Assembly (NCBI RefSeq): GCF_015356825.1
Contig: NZ_JAACYW010000015.1
Coordinates: forward strand, 1-64,000
DNA length: 64,000 nucleotides
Direction: 5' to 3'
DNA from: Catenulispora rubra
Lineage (GTDB): Bacteria > Actinomycetota > Actinomycetes > Streptomycetales > Catenulisporaceae
Shown: positions 47,717-55,097 of the stretch, piece after piece
How positions within the stretch are numbered: the first letter of the stretch is position 1
Layout of the letters: each line of letters starts with the position of its first letter
Made by a program: the position numbers and the translations under genes
The notes under the pieces: generated by a model
What the model saw: the letters and a program-made list of their open reading frames with translations, nothing else
Databases searched by the model: none
What the model was told of the DNA's origin: nothing

Positions 47717-48223
47717 GTCCAACCCGGCGGCATGCATATTGATCGGCCGCAGGGTCACGGAACACTCCAGCTTGTGCGCCCAAACGATCAGCGCAATCGG
47801 TCTCGGAGGTACGCGAGCGTGCTCCCATCGTTGGATCGAGTCCCGACTGACGCCGACCAGTAGACCGAGTTCTTTCTGTGTCAGCCGCCAGGTCAGTCGA
47901 TGGTTCTTTAGAGGCACCGCCAGTCGCCGTCTCTGGAAGGCCTCCCAGGTCTCGCGAGTCTGCGGGCGTGGTGGTCCTTCCCGCAGCTCGTTGTCCCGAC
48001 CGACGATCACCAGACGTTGGCCGAGCTCGCGCGACCACTGCATCAGATGTTCCAAGGTCGGCTCCATGAGCCCGGTCTCCCACTCGGAAATCGCTCTTCC
48101 CCGAACCGGCAAGCCCGACGACAGGGCGTTCTGGGAAAGCCCGGCATCCTGTCGTACAGATCGCAGACCACTGACGATCCACGCGAGGTTCTCTTTCGCC
48201 CGAGCGTCAACTTGCAGCGTCAT
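47372..48223 (-). CDS. Double-HTH (XRE-like) regulator with antisense 3' extension
   Basis: The first 165 residues contain two helix-turn-helix units: LRSVRQDAGLSQNALSSGLP with ISEWETGLMEPT, and LTQKELGLLVGVSRDSIQRW. After LECSVTLRPI, where such regulators would normally end, the frame stays open for about 110 more residues of Gly/Arg/Asp-rich sequence that is the antisense of the tadG-like gene. So the real domain is short and either the stop codon was lost or the tail is a by-product. ATG 48223 starts the first HTH helix cleanly. The target promoters are unknown. Confidence 0.7.
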   Translation of the reverse strand: MTLQVDARAKENLAWIVSGLRSVRQDAGLSQNALSSGLPVRGRAISEWETGLMEPTLEHLMQWSRELGQRLVIVGRDNELREGPPRPQTRETWEAFQRRRLAVPLKNHRLTWRLTQKELGLLVGVSRDSIQRWEHARVPPRPIALIVWAHKLECSVTLRPINMHAAGLDSGVGGFRVRGGGGVHCHGAHADQLKQPGVVRSGDGDGDGISGRRDGSAVTSSRQVLLGRRGGGSLVQDACPSAVEDPDIELFGSGASGLRRLVQRPNPRRQSGSAVADKTGEQQ

Positions 48224-48271
48224 GCGCGCTCCCGCTCCTGCGCACCGTCCGTGAAAACTCCCAGGCACCGT

Positions 48272-48703
48272 TCACGCAGGGATCTCCCGGGGCTTCAAAA
48301 TCTCGACCCATACCGCGCGGCCGGCCTGGTCCCCGAGCACGCCCCATTGCGACGACACCGCCGCGACGAGTGCCAAGCCTCGTCCGGCTTCGACCTCGTC
48401 GCCGAAGGCGTCGAGGTCATCGATACTCTCGATCGGTTTCGGCTCGCAGACGTGCAGCTCCCTTGGCCCGCCGGCATCATCCACGCGGACCTGCCATCGG
48501 TTGGGGAATGTTGCAAGATGCAGCGTGAACTGCCCGCCAGGCTCGCCGCTGTCACTGTGCCGGACAGCGTTGCCAGCCAGCTCTGAGGCGACCAGTTCCA
48601 CCAGATCGGCACCTTTGTAGTCGCCGATCACCTTGCGCGTGAACTTCCTTACTTCGGAGACGTGTTCAGGACGCCCGTCGAAGGTCTTGGACCAGTAGGA
48701 CAC
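48272..48703 (-). CDS. Anti-sigma-type ATP-binding protein (HATPase_c)
   Basis: A 143-residue HATPase_c protein of the RsbW-like class abundant in streptomycetes. The N box LVELVASELAGNAVRHSDSG, the G1-type VDDAGG and the final EAGRGLALVAAVSSQWGV are present. These proteins bind or phosphorylate anti-anti-sigma factors or partner regulators. The start is GTG 48703. It lies between the double-HTH gene and the unknown 120-residue gene on the same strand. Confidence 0.85.
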   Translation of the reverse strand: MSYWSKTFDGRPEHVSEVRKFTRKVIGDYKGADLVELVASELAGNAVRHSDSGEPGGQFTLHLATFPNRWQVRVDDAGGPRELHVCEPKPIESIDDLDAFGDEVEAGRGLALVAAVSSQWGVLGDQAGRAVWVEILKPREIPA

Positions 48704-48706
48704 CGC

Positions 48707-49069
48707 TCACCCTCCGGTCCCGGTGCCGCTGCGACGGTCCAACTCGTCCGACGCGTCCTCGATGTGCCGACAGACGACCACTGCGGCGGGGCCGGGCTCG
48801 ACTTTCTGTTCGTGCATCACCAGGCAAAGCAGCGCAGCTTTCAAGCCCCGGAAGTGGCCGCTCCACTCGGCGAGCTCTTTCTCCGTTCGCGGATTGAGTG
48901 CCTTCGGCTCCCTGCCCATGACTGCGACGAGGTGCAGCAGCACGCCGTAACTGTCCGTGTGCCCCTCTTGCATGACTCGGCTGAGGATCGAGGCCTTCGC
49001 GCTTTCACACTTTGGGGGCTCTGCGGTGAGCGGACCGTCGAAAGGTTCGTCGATGCTGGTCAGGTCCAC
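48707..49069 (-). CDS. Unknown small protein upstream of anti-sigma-like gene
   Basis: About 120 residues, without a signal peptide or membrane helix. It has a helical centre (ESAKASILSRVMQEG, ALNPRTEKELAEWSGHF, LKAALLCLVMHEQK). GTG 49069 is preferred because GGGAGG lies six bases upstream, although the frame is open to 49123. It ends three bases before the anti-sigma-like gene, so they are probably co-transcribed. No family recognised. Confidence 0.6.
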   Translation of the reverse strand: MDLTSIDEPFDGPLTAEPPKCESAKASILSRVMQEGHTDSYGVLLHLVAVMGREPKALNPRTEKELAEWSGHFRGLKAALLCLVMHEQKVEPGPAAVVVCRHIEDASDELDRRSGTGTGG

Positions 49070-49196
49070 GATGTCCTCCCGTGTTTCTATTTGGACCGAC
49101 GCGATCTGCGTCGAAATGAGCACACCGCGTTACCGGGCGAGGAACAATGACGATGACCGATTCCTAGGCGATTCCTTTTCCGGCAAGGGCGGCATC

Positions 49197-50486
49197 ATGA
49201 CGGAAGAGCTGCGAGCCGAACTACGGGCCGCGCGGCGACGTTCGGGGCTGGCCTTCAACGTGTTCGCGCGTGCAGCGGGATACTCCGAGAGCCACCTGCG
49301 CAACGTGGAGAACGGGACGAAGCCCGCTACTCGCGACGTCGCCAGGGCTTACGACCGGGTCTTGGCGACTGGCGGCGTATTTGGCGCAATGGTCGACGGA
49401 GCGACTACGCAGCAGGCACCATGGAACCGTCAGGGGGCCTTCGCGGCCCTGACGGAAATGGCAGATGGAGGCGGTTTGGACCGTCGGCACTTCGTCGTGA
49501 CAACGGGTACGGCGCTGACAGCGTTGATCGGGCAATGGTCTGCGGCTGTCGAAGCGCAGGCCGCGCCAGCTGCGGCGAGCAGCACGCAACCAGTCGCGCC
49601 GCCACGACTACTCGGTCATATCGAGAAGCGGCTCGATTATTTGAGGCACCTCGATGACGAGTTCGGCAGTGGCGATATTGCGCGCTATGCGCGCAGCGAG
49701 CTCGCGATGATCGTCCAACTCCTCAGAGCCGGCCGGCTGAACGGCAGCACCGAAGACCGCGCCTACAGCCTGGCGAGCGAGGCGGCCCGGCAGGTCGCAT
49801 GGACCATGTTCGACTCCGGTCGGCACGCATCAGCAGAACGATTCTTCGAAACCTCACTCCGTGCCTCGGCTACCGCAGGGGACGCGGTAGCCGGGGCGTA
49901 TGCCATGTCGTTCATGGCAATTCAGCACTACACGGCAGGTAACCCGCAAAATGCGGTCAGTCTGATGGACACAGCGGAGACGTCGGTATCGGGAAACGCC
50001 ACGCCGAAGATGCGCGCCATGCTGGCCTCCCGTAAGGCACGCGCCCTGTCCAAAACCAACGACCCTCGCGGAAACGCCCGAGCGCTGGAGGCTGCCCGCA
50101 AGCTGCTGGACAGGGGCCCGCACGACGATGATCCGCCGTTCCTGTACTGGGTCACCAGAGGCGAGGTAGAGATGATCGCTGGCTCGTCGGCGTTGGAGAT
50201 GAACGACCCCGCCAAGGCTCTGCGTTGTTTCAGCGCCGCTGTTCAAGCCGACTACCCCGGAGACGTCCAGTACCCACGTACCCACGCCATCTACCTAGCC
50301 CGTGCGGCCGAGGCTCATCTGGCGATGCATGACCTCGACGCCGCCGTGGTGCAGGCCCGGCATGCGGCCCGCTGCCTAGGCTCGGTTGATTCAGCCCGCT
50401 CGTCTTCGACGATGGTCGGGCTGCGTCGCAAGCTGGCAGTGCATACTACGAATGCTGCGGTAAGGGAGTTCCTACAGGTCGGGTAG
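49197..50486 (+). CDS. XRE-TPR transcriptional regulator
   Basis: A 429-residue regulator: N-terminal XRE helix-turn-helix (LRAARRRSGLAFNVFARAAG, SESHLRNVENGTKPA), a connector with RRHFVVTTG, then TPR-like helices from about 140 to the end (SLASEAARQVAWTMFDSGRH, GAYAMSFMAIQHYTAGNPQN). This plan is common in Streptomyces regulators of development and secondary metabolism. ATG 49197 begins the HTH arm; the frame extends to 48957. It is divergent from the 120-residue gene and its end overlaps the HAD gene by 15 bases. Confidence 0.85.
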   Translation: MTEELRAELRAARRRSGLAFNVFARAAGYSESHLRNVENGTKPATRDVARAYDRVLATGGVFGAMVDGATTQQAPWNRQGAFAALTEMADGGGLDRRHFVVTTGTALTALIGQWSAAVEAQAAPAAASSTQPVAPPRLLGHIEKRLDYLRHLDDEFGSGDIARYARSELAMIVQLLRAGRLNGSTEDRAYSLASEAARQVAWTMFDSGRHASAERFFETSLRASATAGDAVAGAYAMSFMAIQHYTAGNPQNAVSLMDTAETSVSGNATPKMRAMLASRKARALSKTNDPRGNARALEAARKLLDRGPHDDDPPFLYWVTRGEVEMIAGSSALEMNDPAKALRCFSAAVQADYPGDVQYPRTHAIYLARAAEAHLAMHDLDAAVVQARHAARCLGSVDSARSSSTMVGLRRKLAVHTTNAAVREFLQVG

Positions 50487-51095
50487 CCCGAACAGCATCC
50501 GGAGCCTCTGTGCGACCACCCGTTCGTCCAGCGAGAACACGATCGTCATCCCTAGATCGGACGCGGTCTGAAGGTTTTCCTCGGAGTCGTCGACGAACAC
50601 GCACTGATCAGCGGTCAGCCCAAGTCGTTCCAGGGCGAGCCGGAAAATCGCGGGATCCGGCTTGCGCATGCCGTGCTCGCCCGACAGCACGACCTCATCG
50701 AAATTGCCGCGCAGATCGTACGGCGCGTACGGGTCGTACGGCTGACGTCCCATGGAGTTCGACAGCACTGCTGTCCTGATACCTGCTGCTCGCGCTTGTT
50801 TGGCTACCTTCAGTACGTCATGAGCCGGGTACAGGTCCCAGCACATGCGTTCCATGAGGTTGTCCGGCTCGGCACCGATCAGCGGAGCGAACCCTGTGTT
50901 CCAGGCCGTCTGATCGATCTCGCCCAGCTCCAGCCTTCGATAGAGCTCCTGCCCGCGCGGGTCGGACCATGCGCGGAGGAACGCCGAGGGATGCAGCTTT
51001 TCCCGTAGTACGAACTGTGCGGTGACCTCGACCATGTTCGACGTCAGGACGCCGAAGAAGTCGAGAATGAGGCCGTTGAACCGTCGCGCGCTCAT
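50472..51095 (-). CDS. HAD-superfamily hydrolase (subfamily IA)
   Basis: A 207-residue HAD hydrolase. Motif I is LILDFFGVLTS: the first Asp is kept, but the second acidic residue is replaced by Phe, as in the DFGGV subgroup where it is Gly. Motif II is TAVLSNSMG, motif III has MRKPDPAIF, and motif IV is CVFVDDSEEN. The replaced Asp may alter the phosphatase step; dehalogenase-like or low activity is possible. The substrate is not evident. Its end overlaps the convergent TPR gene. Confidence 0.85.
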   Translation of the reverse strand: MSARRFNGLILDFFGVLTSNMVEVTAQFVLREKLHPSAFLRAWSDPRGQELYRRLELGEIDQTAWNTGFAPLIGAEPDNLMERMCWDLYPAHDVLKVAKQARAAGIRTAVLSNSMGRQPYDPYAPYDLRGNFDEVVLSGEHGMRKPDPAIFRLALERLGLTADQCVFVDDSEENLQTASDLGMTIVFSLDERVVAQRLRMLFGLPDL

Positions 51096-51163
51096 GAAGT
51101 CACCCTATGGGGACAGTGGCTCTTGCGGCAGTGCCGTCGCTATTGGAACGCCGACCACGTCCT

Positions 51164-51397
51164 TTACCGAGTGCTCGGTGCTGCACCCGTGCTCGGCTCG
51201 ACCCGAGGTTTGAAATGGCCCGGATGCGGCGGCCTGCGGTGATCCTGGGTCCGGCCGGTCATGTCGGCCAGGTGCTCCATCTGCCGGCCAATCACCTGCT
51301 CAAAGGCGCGGGTGTAAGTCTCACGGCTGACGCCGCTGATACTTACCAGCGTGTGGTCGATGTCCCAGAGGATGAGGATCGGCGTATGGGGGGCCAT
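51164..51397 (-). pseudogene. Truncated HAD phosphatase (N-terminal fragment)
   Basis: From ATG 51397 the minus strand encodes TPILILWDIDHTLVSISGVS, containing HAD motif I with both aspartates, then RETYTRAFEQVIGRQMEHLA and MTGRTQDHR. Normally a phosphoglycolate-phosphatase-like protein continues for more than 130 residues. Here the frame changes to low-complexity sequence and ends at 51164. It is a broken gene unrelated to the intact HAD gene next door (the motif I types differ). Confidence 0.65.
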
Positions 51398-51438
51398 ACA
51401 GGGATGGTGGCACGGACGAGAGAGTTCAGATGGATCCA

Positions 51439-51993
51439 TCAAACCAACAGGCTTGGTGACTCCGAGCTGTCCCACGGCGGGCTACGGAGGATCACTTGCA
51501 TTAAGGCATTGAGATAAATGGCACTGTCAACAAGCTTCTCGGCTTCTTCGACCGAAACATCACGCTGGCCGTGGACGAGCATGTTCCGGGCGCGTCGAAG
51601 GTCCTCAAGTGCTCGGAGGGCGTGCTCGTCAAACCGGCCTGAATCTCGTAGCGCCTCAAGTGCTCGATGGTAGGCCGGAGCTCTCGCTGGGCTTCGCTGA
51701 CTGAGGCCAGCTACATCGGCAATGGTGCTCTCAAGCTTGGCCCATGCTTTGATCACGTGCATGGAGGCGGCGTCGTTGGCTGAGACCAGTTGGCTAACGC
51801 GCGGTGCGCTCATCCCCAGCATCTGCGCCAGATCGCGGTATGACTTGCCTCGCACGTACAGCTCGGCGAGTGAGCGCGACCGAATCTCAGCCAGTTGGTC
51901 GATCTCTGTCTGGAGCTGGCTGATTCCATCAGTGGCCTTTTGGAACAGCTCCAGAGGGTCGTCAATGTCGTGCAGATCATCGGCCGTGATCAT
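51439..51993 (-). CDS. HTH protein with HEPN-like C-terminal domain
   Basis: A 184-residue protein. An N-terminal helical region is followed by a helix-turn-helix (RGKSYRDLAQMLGMSAPRVS, residues about 45-70), of the sigma-region-4/resolvase type. The C-terminal part is helical and contains RNMLVH near residue 134, matching the R-x4-H signature of HEPN RNase folds, followed by SVEEAEKLVDSAIYLNALMQ. ATG 51993 is set by a near-perfect ribosome-binding site (AAGGAGGAAAC). The leader carries a hairpin identical to the variable arm of the adjacent tRNA gene. RNase activity is an inference from the motif. Confidence 0.75.
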   Translation of the reverse strand: MITADDLHDIDDPLELFQKATDGISQLQTEIDQLAEIRSRSLAELYVRGKSYRDLAQMLGMSAPRVSQLVSANDAASMHVIKAWAKLESTIADVAGLSQRSPARAPAYHRALEALRDSGRFDEHALRALEDLRRARNMLVHGQRDVSVEEAEKLVDSAIYLNALMQVILRSPPWDSSESPSLLV

Positions 51994-52036
51994 GTTTCCT
52001 CCTTGCTGATCTTGCCCTTGGCTGCCACACTGAAGG

Positions 52037-52055
52037 TTCCGGTAGGACGGAACCA
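52037..52055. repeat. Copy of the tRNA variable-arm hairpin, in gene leader
   Basis: TTCCGGTAGGACGGAACCA, identical to 52150-52168 inside the tRNA gene and in the same orientation. It lies 44 bases upstream of the HTH-HEPN start. On the minus strand it forms GGTTCCG...CGGAACC, and just upstream AGGCT-TTTG-AGCCT makes a second small hairpin. Confidence 0.75.
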
Positions 52056-52074
52056 AAGGCTCAAAAGCCTGCCC

Positions 52075-52102
52075 GGGGGACCACTTCAACTAGTGGTCCC
52101 CC
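52075..52102 (-). terminator. Terminator after the tRNA gene
   Basis: GGGGGACCACT (52075-52085) and AGTGGTCCCCC (52092-52102) form a perfect 11-bp stem with a six-base loop, 15 bases beyond the 3' end of the tRNA gene on the minus strand. Confidence 0.75.
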
Positions 52103-52116
52103 GTTTGCGTGCGGCA

Positions 52117-52216
52117 CGGAGGCTGAGGGATTCGAACCCTCGGGCCAGCTTCCGGTAGGACGGAACCAGCCACCGACTCCTAAGGTCGGCGCAATAGGCC
52201 GCTCTGCCAAACCTCC
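52117..52216 (-). tRNA. tRNA with anticodon UAG and very long variable arm
   Basis: A complete class II cloverleaf of 100 nt. The acceptor is GGAGGTT/AGCCTCC (one T-G pair). The D stem is GCA/TGC. The anticodon stem is CCGAC/GTCGG around CTTAGGA, giving anticodon UAG (codon CUA, Leu). The T arm is GAGGG/CCCTC with loop TTCGAAT. CCA is not encoded. The variable region is 31 nt, longer than usual, folding into an 11-bp arm. The discriminator is G and the acceptor end is GGAGG/CCTCC, both usual for tRNA-Ser; bacterial tRNA-Leu normally has A73. So the anticodon says leucine and the body says serine. It may be a mobile-element tRNA or degenerate. Confidence 0.75.
52150..52168. repeat. Variable-arm hairpin repeat inside the tRNA gene
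   Basis: The 19 bases TTCCGGTAGGACGGAACCA form most of the extra length of the tRNA variable arm and are identical to 52037-52055, 113 bases away. Confidence 0.75.
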
Positions 52217-52463
52217 AGCGAAACCAACCTTAGCAACCCCCGGCTACCGCTGTCAACCCCCCCTATACGACGTCTAGGCCCTATTGGGCCGCTTTGGCGA
52301 CGCGGGGACCATCGACGCTGGAAGCTTCGCCCGCAGCAACGCGGCCCTTCTGGGGACGCGGGCTCGACCGCCGAGCAGTTGGGTGAGCGTCAACTTGAGT
52401 CTGGAACATGTGTGACGTCGAAACTGCCTGCACTGGGCTAACCCTCGCGCGTACCGTTAGTGC

Positions 52464-54272
52464 ATGGTTGAGGATGGCGATCTCATAACTGAGCCGGACA
52501 TATGTTCTCCACTGACCGTTACGGCGATGCCCTGGACGTTCTCGCAGCGCCATCCCCTCGACACGAATGACTTCGTCAGCGAGGCTGAGCGCCGCGGTTG
52601 CAAGCTGGACCTTTCGACTCTTCGCGAGCTGTACCGGCACGGACTCCTGGCGCCGTTCGTGGTGGTCCGCGACAGCCATTGCTCCGATCCGATTCCGTTG
52701 ACTGAGGCTGAAGAGCGGCGAGGCTGGAACAGTACGCGGCTTGGGCAACTGTATGGCGCGCGAGCCGCCGGCAAGCTGCTTGATCTCTCGGCGACGCCGT
52801 TCAATCCGAGGTTGCCGTTCGACCGTACGAAGGCGGACCCCCGCAGATGGTGGAACGGCCTGATCTACACCTGGTACCAGTTGGCGGCCTTGCCAGAGCT
52901 GCTATCACTCCTGGAACAGCGTCGATATTCGCTTCGCGGCAACGTGAAGCGGGCGCGGGTTCCCGATCCCAATAAATACTTCGTGCAGCACATGGCACGG
53001 TTCTGGCGCGTTGCCGTGGCAGCGACAGCGCTTGAAGCGCGCTACCTGCCGAGCCTCGACCCGGAATGGATCCAACTCTCGAACACTGAGATCGAGGACT
53101 GGGAACGCTACCGCAGCAACTTTGACCCTGTGGCGATGAGCGAGTTGCTTGGCTACCCGGCCGCCCAGATTCGTCAGGATGCGGATCAGTTGCTGCTAAG
53201 GGCCCGGCATATTGATCCGATGGGCGACGAGTGGAGCCGCCTCGTTCGCCGGGCACCTGCGAGCTCGCACAAAGGCCTCAAGAACGCCGCCTTGTCAGCA
53301 ATGGATCTACGCGTGACGGCGGAGATCTTGGTCCGGTTCTACGAGGACCTTGCCAGTCACGGACTTGCCGAGCCGCTGCCTGAAATCGACCCCCGTAGCG
53401 GGTGGTGGTTCATGCATGAGCGTTTGAGCTTCCGTCGAGACACGCTCGACAAAAACCTCATGGACTTGGGGATCTCACCTCATCCGCGGGTTGTGCTTGC
53501 GGTTGAAGGCGACACAGAGGAGTCGCATGTCCCGAAGATCCTGAAGCTACTCGAGTACTCGGATGCGCCAGAGCTCATTCGAGTACTGAATCTCGGTGGG
53601 ACGAAGCGCGACATCCAGAAGCTCGCGGTGCTTGCCGCAGCCCCTCTCGTAAGCCACAAAGGTGTAGATGGTGATCGGGAGTTCTGGTGGCTGATCAAGC
53701 CACCGACTTGTTTCATGGTGGCCGCTGATCCTGAGAATTTTTTCGCGCCGAACAAGGTCGCCGAAACGCGCAACAAGGCGATCGAGGAGATCAGAAAGAC
53801 TCTTCGGGATCAGAAAATCAAGGCAGACGACTCAGAGATTCAGGCGCTTCTGGAGATATACACCTGGAACCAGTCCTGCTACGAGTTCGCCCACTTCAGC
53901 GATGATGAGCTTGCAGACGGGATTATGGCGGTACACCGGACCTGCGATGGGTGGTCACGCGCTGAACTCGTTGCCGCGCTCGCATACTGGCGCAACAGAA
54001 AAGAAGACGTCAAGCGCGTGTGGGAGAGTGGCAAATGGGACGCCCAACTTGGTAAACCTAGCGGTAAGTGGGAGTATGCCGTGAGTAAGACAAAGCTCGC
54101 TGAAGCGTTGTGGCCTGCTTTGGAACGTAAGATCCGGGTGGCGATCACCGACGAGGCGGAACCATTTCCCGAGATTGTGACGGTGGTGCAGCGAGCTCAC
54201 CACCGCGCGCAAACCTGGCGATATAGATCATTTGTGCTGCCGGCCGAGCCATCGGACAGCACTCTACAGTAA
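52464..54272 (+). CDS. TOPRIM-like (OLD-type) putative defence protein
   Basis: A 602-residue soluble protein. Residues 320-430 carry a TOPRIM-like pattern: RVVLAVEGDTEESHVPKILK (the catalytic-Glu strand) near 344 and CFMVAADPENFF (the acidic strand) near 415. The N-terminal 300 residues are helical with a possible winged-helix start (FVSEAERRGCKLDLSTLREL) and no ABC ATPase domain, unlike OLD. TOPRIM nucleases of this kind often act in phage defence, and this one lies right beside a tRNA gene, a frequent defence insertion site. Nothing indicates a partner gene. The start is ATG 52464. Confidence 0.7.
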   Translation: MVEDGDLITEPDICSPLTVTAMPWTFSQRHPLDTNDFVSEAERRGCKLDLSTLRELYRHGLLAPFVVVRDSHCSDPIPLTEAEERRGWNSTRLGQLYGARAAGKLLDLSATPFNPRLPFDRTKADPRRWWNGLIYTWYQLAALPELLSLLEQRRYSLRGNVKRARVPDPNKYFVQHMARFWRVAVAATALEARYLPSLDPEWIQLSNTEIEDWERYRSNFDPVAMSELLGYPAAQIRQDADQLLLRARHIDPMGDEWSRLVRRAPASSHKGLKNAALSAMDLRVTAEILVRFYEDLASHGLAEPLPEIDPRSGWWFMHERLSFRRDTLDKNLMDLGISPHPRVVLAVEGDTEESHVPKILKLLEYSDAPELIRVLNLGGTKRDIQKLAVLAAAPLVSHKGVDGDREFWWLIKPPTCFMVAADPENFFAPNKVAETRNKAIEEIRKTLRDQKIKADDSEIQALLEIYTWNQSCYEFAHFSDDELADGIMAVHRTCDGWSRAELVAALAYWRNRKEDVKRVWESGKWDAQLGKPSGKWEYAVSKTKLAEALWPALERKIRVAITDEAEPFPEIVTVVQRAHHRAQTWRYRSFVLPAEPSDSTLQ

Positions 54273-55097
54273 GATCATATCCAGCCTAATGGTAGAGTTC
54301 GGAGTCGACAAAACTGCGACGAATTTGAGCCCTCGGTTCACTATTTCGAATGATCCCAGACGTTCGCCATGACCGCACGGGCATGATTGAGAGTGGCCAT
54401 CCATAGGCGTCCTCGGTTGGTCCGGACTTTATGGTGCGCGCTGTCTAGGGCCTGCCGGTCCATTTTGAATGGGCTTCTAACCGCTGGCGACGCCCGCGAA
54501 CCGTGGGGGTGCCTCCTGAAGTATCTCGAGCTGCTTGGCGATGGCTGTCCGGCTGAATGTGGTCACCCTGGGTAGCGCGGCCTCCTGGTCCAGGTTGACA
54601 CATTAGTGTGATACTCAGGGGGGGCAGCAGTGATTTTTCAAAACAGATTTCGCGTCCCATGTGACCAGCCGCCCGGCGAACTGTGTACTTGAGCCAGCGG
54701 GCCCGGCGGCTTCTAGGCGCCAGGCCCCGGGTCACACAGAACCGCAGCAATCACGCACGGTTGGACGCCCCATGGGTTACCTCAGGACGACACGTATTCG
54801 CTTCCCAATGCGACGACCTGCACTTTTGTACACTGATGCGGGTTCCGTCCACGCGATCTTCCGGGGATTCCGCATGCCGAACAACCTGCCAGTCCGCGCG
54901 ACGAACCTCATTCTCCGGGCGTGCCATAGGCGTGAGATCCGCTGCGTCATCGAGACCGACCGGGTTCCTGGGAATGGCGTTCTCCGGTGCGTGGCTCACT
55001 CACCTGACTCCGCTCATCGCCGTGCCGCCGTCGTTGACGAAGCTGACCAAGACCAGCTGCCACGAACCCGTGCTATCGGATACGGAAAGGCTCTGAT
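54273..55097. other. Intergenic with decayed sequence
   Basis: About 825 bases without a supported gene. Open frames exist at 54773-55101 (plus) and elsewhere, but they lack family similarity and a good ribosome-binding site. The frame ending at 55101 overlaps the LysM-BTAD GTG as GTGA, so a small coupled gene cannot be excluded. A short minus-strand stretch near 54480-54560 reads AIAKQLEILQEAPPRFAGVA before a stop and may be a gene scrap. Confidence 0.45.

Noticed and set aside
52281-52748. Minus-strand gene between the tRNA and the TOPRIM gene
   Set aside because: It mostly mirrors the TOPRIM gene start and shows no domain.
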